Positions 47,001 through 57,166 of a stretch of DNA of 64,000 nt are shown piece by piece. Made by a program: the position numbers and the translations under genes. The stretch comes from Sarcocystis neurona. Its lineage: Eukaryota > Apicomplexa > Conoidasida > Eucoccidiorida > Sarcocystidae. A model generated the notes under the pieces. The model did no database searches. It saw nothing but the letters and a program-made list of their open reading frames with translations, and was not told the origin of the DNA. The stretch lies in contig KL647301.1 in assembly GCA_000727475.1 (NCBI GenBank), positions 823,023-887,022 on the forward strand. Reading direction: 5' to 3'. Position 1 is the stretch's first letter. The number at the start of each line of letters is the position of its first letter.

Positions 47001-48240
47001 GGCCGTGGAGTCCCGGACTGAAGGGGCGTGGTGCGGCCCCCCTGGAATTACTGTCTTTTCCTACTGGACTCTTCTTCCTTCGTTTTCGTGAATTTCTTTG
47101 CTCCAGCGCGTGACACTTGCAACACATATAATGCAGAACGTCTACATTATACGGGAGAGGACGTGAAGGTCCCTGAATCCTGGTGCGTTCTCATTAATTG
47201 TCGTCTTTTGAAGAACAGATTCAAAGATACTGGTTCTTCTGAATAATTTTTGGTTGGAGTCGGTGTGTACGTACACCTGCTCCGTCCGTGCTGCCAGTTC
47301 ACAGTGCGTCGGGGAGTGCATTTTCGTCGTCGTCCACACGTATAATAATTAGTTTTTAAGACACGTGTTACAAATTGACATTGCAGAACCATTAATTGCC
47401 TCTTATTTCCTGCATCGTGCTTGCTTATTCAATAATAAGTATTCTTTTTGAGGAGCAGGTCGAGGTCAGCTTGCCACCTCTGGTAGGCAACCTGCGGTGT
47501 ACGTACTGCTGAATTATTATCATTCAGTATTATTTCGGATTGCCTGCGGCCCTTCAGTGATGTCCGTTGTGCTGCCGCGTTTGTGTCTACTTCGGCCCAG
47601 GTCAGACGCCTGTTTTTTGGTTTTTAGGGGTTCAGTTTTCTCCTACAGTGAAAATGTCTGCACTTTTATAGATATAGAAATGCAGCTACATACGCACGTA
47701 TACAATGTACGTGCGTACGTACGCAGTATTTCGGTGCGTGACTGCGCGGGTGTATGAAGACATTCACTTCGGATTGTAAGTCCGTGAAACGTGCCGCTCC
47801 TCTACTGTACTGCTGCCTAGTCTTACTATTTTTCTGCTGGTATTCCGTTTTTGGTTTACGTACGATGCCTGGGGCCCTCTGAACAAATTTGTGATGTAAG
47901 TGTATCGTACAGCGGTGGACGCTTTTTCGTCCATTGCTGCTGAAGGGAATTTTGTGGACTCCTTCTCTCTCTCTCACCAGTGCGGTGTCCGTGTGATTCT
48001 TCACGCGCGTGTACAGAAGGACCTAACTCAGCTATTTTTGCATAACTGTCCACCCCATGTTTAGTCTTACCTAGCGAATTACCTTTCACGTCGTCGAGCT
48101 CGTCGATCGCATCATTATTTGCTCATGGACTGCTACGTTTCAACTCTGTTCCTGTCCTCGGCTCTCTCGCACTTCCTAAATTCCGTATCCGTCCTACTAG
48201 CGCTGCGTGTGGACTCAGCCGTTGTCGAACATACGTAGTG
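44000..48240. other. Mixed intergenic DNA including a repeat-poor island
   Basis: 44.0-45.05 kb has AT/GT microsatellites. From about 45.1 to 48.2 kb repeats nearly vanish. This island has short open frames on both strands, the longest 46166-46540 (+, 124 codons), overlapped by 46180-46458 (-). Their composition is normal but I recognise no domain and could not link exons. It holds one perfect and one partial copy of the GTGTACGTACAC palindrome (47265, 47495), about 1.9 and 1.7 kb before the ARP4 start. Confidence 0.5.
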
Positions 48241-48379
48241 TAGGTGTGCATCTGTATGTACCGGCACGCATATATACGACGAGCTTATCCAGTACTTGGT
48301 GCTGTGTTAATCTATCTCTGTTGCACGATGGGTAAGCACCCTGGTACTCTGTTATGGAAAAGATGTGCCTTCCGTCTGT

Positions 48380-49197
48380 TTATTAGTGCTGGGGGTGTTT
48401 CTCTTCCTGCTGGTGCTCCTCTTCTTGCTGCTGCAGCTCCTCCGCGCCTTTGTCTCTTGTTTCTGCTGCTTCTTTTGGGGTTGGCGCTGCTTGATTTCTT
48501 TCTTCAGCTCCTGCTGCTACTCTTCTTCTCCGGCTGATGCAGCCCTTTCTGTGCAGCTTTCTGTTTCCTGTTTTTTGGTCCTGGTGTAGTACCCGGGTTT
48601 TCCGTTCTTTGCTGCATCCTGTTATACGCCCTTTCGACAACTGCCGCGCTTCCGCGTCCTTTCTGTTTAGCTGTTTCCACTCACTCCTTTCCTTTTACTG
48701 CTCTCTCTTCTCGTATTTTTCTTTCCTGCTGCTCATTTCGTGCTTGTTGTTCTCTTGCTCTTCCTTACTCTGCTGTTTTCTATGTGCTTCTCTTTTGTGT
48801 TTCTCCTCTCTTCGTCAGCTGCTTCCTGTGTGACGTTCCGCTGCTGCAGCTACTCTTCCGCAGTTTCGTCTCCTACCTGTCTCTCCTGTTTTTTTTTGTG
48901 ACGTTCTCTCTCTCACTCTCGTTGCCTGCGCCCTCTGGATCTGGTTTCGTGCACTTCTTCTTCCTCCGCTGTCTCTGTTACCACATCCTCTCCTTACTCT
49001 TCCATTTTCGCTCGTCCGAACTGATCTTTGCTCCTCTCTATCGTTCTTTTTCTCCCCCACCTGCCTCTCCCCACGACCAACTCAGCCTGCACTTCCTCCC
49101 GTCCTCCGCGTTGTCTTTCTTCGTTTTCTTCCCGTCTCTGGTCCTACTTCTCCTTCCACTTTGCTTCGCCTGCTACCCGCGCTACAGCGCCGCCGAA
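48380..49197 (+). promoter_or_regulatory. Pyrimidine-rich 5' flank or leader of ARP4
   Basis: About 800 bp with strong C/T bias on the sense strand (CTTCTT, TCCTTT, CTGCTG) run straight into the ARP4 ATG at 49198, whose context is GCCGCCGAAATG. Rab7 has a comparable pyrimidine-rich sense strand upstream of its start. Transcription start and factor sites cannot be placed from the sequence; calling it a leader or promoter is inference. Confidence 0.35.
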
Positions 49198-52100
49198 ATG
49201 TTTAGCAGCAGCCCGTTGTCTGCACCGCCGCCGCTGGTGGTAGACTGGGGCACGTACTCCGTCCGTGTAGGAATAGCAGGTGATGCATTGCCACGCTGTT
49301 TGTTACCAGCTGTCGTGGGGCTGCCGCATCCACAGCTGTGCTGCAGTAGCAGCGGTGCTGCCAGTGGCAACGGCAGCAACGGCAGCAGCAGCAGACGCTC
49401 GAAGTGGAGAGGGGGCCCCAGCAGCAGTTGCCGTTTGCTAGGGAATGGGGCAGCAGGAGGAGGCGGAGCAGGTGGCTACGGGAGTGCAGCAGCCTTCATG
49501 TGCCCGCTGAATCCGCTGCAAAAGCGCGACCACGTAGATGTCTACCCAGTTGTCGTGTACGAACACCCCTCCTTCGGCCTCGCTGCAGCAGCAGCTGCGG
49601 GCGCCGCCCGAGTCAAGAGACAGCAGGGCGACGCGTGCAGGAGCACGACCGAGTGCCTGGCTGATGCTGCAGCAACAGCAGAGGCGGATGGAGGAGACGG
49701 AGAAGAAGAAGACGACTGCGGCAGCGGAAGACCAGGAGGCGCTCGCGAACGCAGGGATCATGCAGCTTTCTCTGCGGCAGCGGGCTCGTCTTGTGCCTTA
49801 CCAGGGGGGTACCACGTCGAAATGAATGTGAGTCCCCACGTGCGTACGTTCGAGCCTTCAGGTGAAGAAGAGAGGAAAAGAGATGTGGAAGGCGGACAAG
49901 TAGTAGTGGAAGTGCAGCATTTGTTCGTCGTGTGTACAAGTATTAGAGTGTAGTTACAGGCGTGCAGAGAGTAGCAACAGGGAAGTGATAACTTGCGTGC
50001 AAGTATATTCAGAGAAGCTGGGAGAGACAGACCGATATGTAAGTGTGTCGTAGAGAAGTGTGTACAAATCCTGAGGCGTAACATACTCAGACAGGCAACC
50101 AAGCATATGCGTGGTTATACCTGTACACGTATACATGTGTGTCGGGGGCCAGCCGTACGTATCTGTATAGACATGTGTAGGTACACGGGGGTACCAGGCA
50201 TATCCATGTATGTATATGCATATTGACCTGTATATAAGTAGGTCTGTGGGGGGATCAGACATATTTTTATATTTACATGTGCATGTACACATATACATGT
50301 AAATGTGCTAGAGCACAAGAGCTATTCATTTACATGTGTATACGGAGGTGCACGTGTATGCAGGTAAAGAGACGGAGAGATATAGGTATATTAGCGAAAA
50401 TGCCTGTAAAGGCGAGAGAGAGAGAGGGGCAGATACACTGCAGAAGGAAGAACGTGGTCACAGGCAGAGGTACGCAGACCGAAGCTGACACAGGGACAGG
50501 AAAAATGCGTGCAGATTTTGTCTACGTGCGCGCGCAAGAATCTGTACATATCTCTAAGCACATATTCAACAGAAATCGAACTCCATTGAACGCTCACAAT
50601 ATGTGTGACGACTAGTGATGTCTACATATATGTGTATATACATATAGAGAGAGAGAGGGAGAGACAAGATATATATGTGTAGATAGATGTATAGGTAGAT
50701 ATCTGCTACGTACGCGTGTGCATATATGGGCAGGCAGATAGAGAGGTAGACACCTGTTACGCACACGTATGCATACGTATATTTATATATTTGTGTACAC
50801 AAGGCGAAGCACACGAAGATGCGTGTATGTGAATGGGCGTTTATATGCAGATCTGCTAACAAGGTGCGTGCGATAGAATGTTCGGTTGCATATATGTCGC
50901 CTTGTGTCTCTTCTGTATCCGTGCTGGCGTCTCCTTCTCTTTCATACTCTATCTCTCGGTCTTGCTCTCTGTCTCTCTTCCTTCTTTCTTCTTTTTTTCT
51001 CTGTCCCTCTCTCATATATATATATATATATACATATATGTATCTATATTGATGTACGTGTATGTGTGTAGACGCCTGCGCGTGCAGGGACTGTGTTCGG
51101 TGTAGTATGGGGACATAGCAGGAGCCTGCCTCTCTACGTGCGTGCATACGTATGCAGCTCTATGCGTCTATGTATACGCACTCTTAAAGTACATACATGT
51201 ATGCATATATGTATTTATATATATACACACATTTTTATGCGTATCAGTACATGTATCTGTATATATGTAAATTCGACGCAGAGGCGCATCTACTGGTGTC
51301 GTCAGGCGAACGGCGTGCTGCGTCGGCTAAACCTGTGAGGCTTACGCGCATACGTTTTCCGGAGCTACTCAAAAGAGGGAGAGAAAGTTTCGCTGAGGAC
51401 GTTTCCCTCTTCTATTGGGCAACGAATCTCATGTCGCCCTTCCACATTCATTAGGGTCGCACGCTGTCAAAAATTAGTCAAACATTAGAATTCTAGGTAT
51501 CCCATGAGAGTTCTTTGGCTGCATATATATATATGTAGGCATTCGTGCCTCATATGTATATACGTATATAAGCGTTCCCTTCACATATATACATATATAT
51601 AAATATGTATAGGTGTCCGTGTCTACCTGTCCCTGAGCGTGTACCTCTCTAAGTCGTAACAAGTACCGCACCTGTGTGTGGACAAGTATACACATGTTTA
51701 CTGTGTCTCCTTGTCAATACATATTCAATACGTACATATATGTATGTATGTTTGTATGTATGTATGTATATATTCTTTACCTAGGCGCTAGTTCATGTGT
51801 GCATATGTGTATATAGATATATTCGTACACGTATATATTATATGTATGTACATATGCGTACATGTAGATATATATATATATACACACGTGTTGTTTGGAC
51901 GTATTGCGTAGTTCACGTGTGCGTATACAGATATATATATATATATATGTTTGTGCATCTGTTGTATGGATATGCGTTCACGTGTGTGTGTGTGTGTGTG
52001 TGTGTCCCCGTATAGCTGTATACGAATGTATATATATATATATATATATTTGCACGTGCGTGCGCACTTCACGTATGCGTAGATGTGAAACGAGGATCGG

Positions 52101-55100
52101 TGTACTGAGCAGAGCTCGTGTACAAAATATCTTCCTGGGGCGCTCCGGTGCATTTACGTGTGTACTGCTGCGTGCGTCACATATTCAGGTACATATATAA
52201 TTTCACAACTACGATGACGGACTACTATACAGAGTGGGAGTGTACTACTATACAGAGTGGGAGTGCTCTGTATGTTCCACTGTCTCTGCTTCTGCTGCTT
52301 CCGATGTTGCTGCTTCTGTTGCTGCTTCTGCGTCTGTGCCTGCTGCTGCTGCGTCTACTACAAGTACTGTCGCTGTCTCGTACCGCCACTGCCATGTCCG
52401 CTTCTGCTGTTGGGCTGCTGCATGTGGGGCTGCTCAGGGATTTGAAAGTTTGATAGAAGCGGCATGCGGCGCAGACGCTCTCGATGAAGGCAGCCTTGAG
52501 GGTCGTGCTGTTCTGCTGAGTGAACCGAATGCAATGGACAGACCTCTCCGTGACGCTTACGCAGAACTCATGTTCGAGACTTTTAAAGTAGGCTCTACTG
52601 GTCCTGTTGCTACTGTTATTTCTGCTGCTGTTGCTGTTGCCTGTGCTGCTGCGTCTTCTACTGGGGAAACTGCCTCTGCTGCTGCTGCTGCTGCAGTTTT
52701 GCGTGCTACTGTTACTGCTGCCTGGGCTGTGCTGCTTCGTGTACTGCTAGTGCTTCTTGTGCTGCTGCGGCTGGAGCGGCAAGGACTGACATATACCGTG
52801 CACATGCGCGTGTAATACTCGTGCACGTTTCGAAGACCGACCATGAGAAGTGCCGCTGCTGCTGCTGCAGTTCACTTTACTGCTGCAGGCCATTTTCCTG
52901 CTGCAGCTGAGTGTTGTGTTGCTGTCAGAGCGTGTGATGGTGCGTCGTGTACTGTTACTGGTCGTATGCAGCTTCTCTTGGGACCTCTTTGCTGGTGCTG
53001 CTCCTACTGCTGGTTGGACGCGCCCCGGCCGCGTGCGGTCGGTTTTCTGTTTCTGACGCTGTACGGTATACTACTGCTGGCTTGACCATCTCCTGTTTTT
53101 GCTTTTCTCTGTCTCACTTTTTTTCTGCCACTGCTGTTTCAGACGTCTCAGCTGTTTTTGGGTAAGAAAGCTGCACTGGCATGTTTCGGCTGCGCACGTA
53201 CGTCGTCTCTGGTGGTGGACGTTGGGCACTCGCATGCAAGCGCTTGCGGGGTGCAGGAGGGCTATGTCCTGCAGAAATCCATTCGAGAAATTCCCTTTGC
53301 TGCTCAGCAGCTTTCCATTTTGTCTCGGCTGGCTCTGGGCCGCAGTGGTGTTCCTTTGACGCCGGGCTACGCAGTGACGCGTGTGCCACTTGCTGCTGCT
53401 GACGCGACATGTTCGGAAGCGGAAGGAGCAGAAGAGGTGTGGGGTGGTGGCAGCAGCAGCGGTGGAGGGTCGGGCGAGGCAGTGCTGCTCCCTGCATGCA
53501 AGAAGAGTCACCACGGCGGCAAAGCAGCCAACAGCCTCTATCATTCTGCAGGGGGAGGCCGAAATCTTGCAGGTGCTGCTGCTTCGGCTGCTGCAACAGG
53601 ACGGGGAGGAGGTGGAGTGAAAGGAGAGGCGACAACACGCGTTGGCGGTGAGAAGCTAGGGGCAGCAACGGCAGTGGGGGCAGGGACAGGAATCTACTGT
53701 AGCATCGACAGACGCTACCGAGAAGCCGTGGAAGTGGGAGCATGCCCTCACGTGACCAGCAGCTACCAAGCGTGGGGCCGTTTTCATCTGGCGGAGGTGC
53801 TGGCGCAAGTCTTAGGAGAGTGCCACCCCACAGCAGCGGCAGCGAGGAAGCAGCAGCAGGAGCAGCTGGTGTGCAGGCAACAGCAGTGGGCTGCGCCAGC
53901 AGCAAGGGGCGGGGGGGCGGCCTCACAGCAGCAGCGCGGCAGTGGAGGGGGAGGGCGCCGGCGAGGGGGGGGTGGAGGCGGGGGGCAGCAGCAACTGTGG
54001 AGAGCGGCAGCAGCAGGGAGAGGGAAGGGCGAAGAGGAGTCGAGTGCGTCTGAACAGCATGCAGAGGAGAAGCAACCGACTACTACTGTAGGACGCCGAG
54101 CAGGCACGCGCAGACGCAGCAGCGGGACCAGCGCCGGTACAGCCGCAGGAGGGGAGCGGAAGCGAGGCAGCGGCAGCAGTGCTGCAGTGCGAGGACAGGG
54201 AGACAGCAGCGGTGTTGCAGGAGGAGGAGGACCAACCGGAGGAGCAGACGAGGACGAGCCGCCTTACGTGCTGCCAGATGGAACTGCTGTCGGCACTGAG
54301 ACTATAAAACTCGTGCGCGAAGGCGTGGCAGAAGCCCTCTTCAATGTGCCACTGCGACTACGGGTGTTCGGTGAAGTGTGGGCAGGAAGCAGCAGCAGGA
54401 CGGCTGCTGCTGCTGCAGGCAGCTCCAGCACTGGCGCGGCTGGGTTTCCTGATGCGTTTCTCGACGGCTGGCGCTGCAGCAGTGCTGCAGCCGCGGCCAG
54501 CAGCGCCCCTGTGAACGGCGGTAGAAGCGGCGCTGCAGCAACAGCTGCTGCGACCGCAGCAGCTGCAGGCGTGGGTGGCAGCAGCACCGGCAGCGCACCC
54601 CTCTGGAGCGCGTATGAAGCAGCAGCAACCGGAGCAACCTATCCGCGCTTTCTCAGCCGAGTTGCTGTCTCGGATTTGATCAAAAGTACTCTCAGCAGCT
54701 GCGGCAGAGGAGCAGCACGCAGGGATGTCACCGCCACCATCATCCCCACAGGCGGAGGCTCTCTCTATCCTGGATTTCTGGCCAGATTCAAAGCTGAGGT
54801 GTGTCTCAAAGAAACACCCAACTTCCCCTGAACATACATCTGTATCTGTGTTCATACAAACGCGTGTACATATATATATATATATGTACGTCTGTGTGGG
54901 CAGCTGAACTGTATATGTCTACCTGTGTCTTTACATATTTGTATGTGTGTGTGTGTACTTGCGTGTGTTTACTGACAGGCTTGAAAGTGTATATATATAT
55001 ATGTATACGTATATGTACATGTGTGTGTATGTGTGTGTACGTATGTGTTCTCGCATATAGGCATACCCATATACACATAAATATATGTATACGTATGAGT

Positions 55101-57166
55101 ATGTGTATGTGTGTGTATACATACTTGCAGGTATAAATTTGTGTGTATTTCTATATGCGGATGTACTCTCATGAAAACCCGTGCATCTGTGCGTGTGCAT
55201 GGCGAAGTAAAGACCACGGCGCCTGGACGGAGAGACACAAATACGAACATCTCTTCGAAGAGCTCCCGCAGAAGCAAGCAGAGAGGCGAGGGTCGTCGTC
55301 ACTTTGACAAGTCGTCTAACATTATCGATGTATAGTCGCTTGTGGATTTGTATACACAGAGGTACAACTTTTCTGTGAAGGATGCACACGAAGACACCAG
55401 TAGGAGGGGGGAGCTGTTTTGCCATCTTCATGTGGCATATCTGTCGCTCCTTCTGTGTTTGCGTGTGTGTCTGTCTAGCTGTGTCTAGCAAGATGCCGTG
55501 CGCTAGTCGCTTAGCAAGGGTCTTCACGTGGGCGCCTCTACTGTCGTCCGGCACTTTTTCTGCCTTGATTATCTCGCCGTCCAGATAGTACGCTGAAGTT
55601 CACCGGACACACCGATATTACGAGTTTTTTCTGCATGCGTCAGCGTGTCTCCCTGTCTTCTGGGGGTGCAGCTCTGTATACACGTGTCTGTCCGCGTCCA
55701 TTTGTGTGTGCGTGTGTATCTGCCTACATATCCACACATCTGCATATACCTGTGTGTCTAGGTGTACGTCTCTCGGTCTATATCTGAGTGCGCCTGTATC
55801 TGCCTTTTGATCTCTCTCTGTCCATGTCTGTATTGACCTATCCACGTCCATATCTGTATATCTCCCTGTTTGCGTCTGTTTATGCAGCTCTGTGTGTGTC
55901 TACGTGTCTAGGTAGCTGTGTCTAGCAACGCGTACTTCTCTTGCTAGCTCCACCTGTGCGTGTGTACGAACACTTGTTTGTTTAGCGCGTCCTTTTAACC
56001 CTCACTCTGCACGTATCTCTTCATAGTGTCTACGTATTCACCTGTGTATTTATCTGTTTGTGTCTCTCAGTCTGTATCTGCCTATCTATATCTGTCTACT
56101 TGTACATATGCGTACATCTCTCCAGGCGTATACGTGTGCTTCTGCTTTTACAGACCTAGGCGTTAACACATGTTCCAGTATGTGTGTGTGTGAGTGTGTC
56201 TGGGTGTGTGTGTGAGCGCGTCACGGTGGAACTGCATTTTAGCAGCGGGAGCAGCAGCCGGAGCAACAGCGGCACCAGTCAGCTGGACAGGCCACGTTTT
56301 AACCCGTAGACACGTACATATATATATATATATATATATATGCATATCCTTACATCTTTGTACGTGTGTGTGTGTGTGTGTCTGTATGTCTGTCACTGAG
56401 TCTGTTCAAACCACCTTTCTATGCGTAGACACGTATACACATATATATACACACACATGTATATATGCTTACTTCGTTGTTTGAGTGTGTGTGCGTGTGT
56501 ATGTGTGTCTGTATGTCTGTCACTGAATCTGTCTTTCTCCGTCCTTCCTCCCTCTCCTTTAGCAGCAGCAGCAACAGTGTCATCTTCTGCGTGTGCAGTG
56601 CGTGCGTTTGAGGCCTTTGCAGTTTTAAGCCTGTAGGTAGCTGTAACGCTAATCGCAGGGCCTCTGCGTGTCAGTGAGATCTGAAATGTGTACACACTGT
56701 AGTCTACGTGTACGTATATATGCGTGCACATGAATATAGGTCTGTACATGAGTCAAGTAAAGGAAACCCAACTTTTATGCATGTCGAGCTCAGGATCAGC
56801 GAGTGTGTGCGGACTGTTACTTCTCCTTGGTAGTTGTGTGGTGTGCGGCGGGTACTTTATCTGCAGTTGCGTGCACTTGCAGAAGACTCGGCAGTAGGGC
56901 CGCTGCTTAGTCAGCACAGCAACCTCGCAGCAGCAGCCGGGGGATGGGGGAGCAGCAGCAGCAGCAGTGAAGCGGCAGCAGCTCTGCTCTCTGTGTCGCA
57001 GCCGCTGCGGGTAGTCGCGAGTCCCGTTGACGTCGAGAGGCGTTTCGCTTCTTGGATTGGCGGCTCCATTCTCTCCTGCTTAGGCAGCTTCTCTCAGTTC
57101 GCTGTGACAAAAGAAGAATATGAAGAATATGGCGCACGCGTAGCTATTGGCCGCAAGTGCCCCTAA
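49198..57166 (+). CDS. ARP4: Actin-related protein, ARP4/BAF53 (actin-like 6) type, with large low-complexity inserts
   Basis: Supported exons are 49198-49827, 52438-52587, 53152-54798 and 56867-57166, all phase 0, giving 909 residues. Exon 1 opens with the actin phosphate-1 loop DWGTYSVRVGIAGD (residues 16-29). Exon 2 reads LSEPNAMDRPLRDAYAELMF, matching the ARP4 segment around [20 protein letters not shown]. Exon 3 has VVDVGHSHASACGVQEGYVL, then a TSSYQAWGRFHLAEV block, then a YVLPDGT block and TGGGSLYPGF. Exon 4 ends VERRFASWIGGSILSCLGSF...EEY...RKCP, the ARP4 C-terminus. Known family role: nuclear subunit of the INO80, SWR1 and NuA4 chromatin complexes. Inserts rich in Ala, Gly, Gln and Ser, at about 342-444, 487-628 and 672-743, double the usual 420-490 residues. 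The roughly 13 residues expected between exons 1 and 2 (SPL..G.V.DW) were not found, so one micro-exon is missing here. The start is the first ATG after a long pyrimidine-rich flank. Confidence 0.86.
49828..52437. other. ARP4 intron region between exons 1 and 2: AT/GT microsatellites
   Basis: Mostly (AT)n, TGTATG and GTGTGT repeats; a pyrimidine-rich patch at 50.9-51.01 kb; a 23-25 bp tandem duplication (ACTACTATACAGAGTGGGAG) at 52220-52262; then CTG-rich sequence up to the exon 2 acceptor at 52437. A micro-exon of about 39 bp is expected somewhere here by comparison with ARP4 proteins, but I could not find one. Confidence 0.5.
54799..56866. other. Last ARP4 intron: GT/AT microsatellite and TCTGT-rich sequence
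   Basis: 54.85-55.2 kb consists of TGTGTA and (AT)n repeats. 55.6-56.15 kb is rich in degenerate TGTCTGTATCTG-like sequence. 56.3-56.54 kb holds a tandem duplication. The intron starts gtgtgt and ends ttatctgcag. Confidence 0.55.
56297..56540. repeat. Tandem duplication of about 120 bp in the last ARP4 intron
   Basis: Two consecutive copies of the order CGTAGACACGTA, AT/AC microsatellite, TGCATATCCTTAC or TGCTTACTTCG, GT run, then CTGTATGTCTGTCACTGARTCTG. They begin at about 56305 and 56422. The GT and AT runs differ in length between copies. Confidence 0.6.

Noticed and set aside
49828..49953. Continuation of ARP4 exon 1 past the donor (NVSPHVRTFEPSG)
   Set aside because: The VSP text hints at the expected SPL motif, but the conserved Asp-Trp is absent, the alternative donor phase does not fit exon 2, and gtgagt at 49828 is a better splice site.
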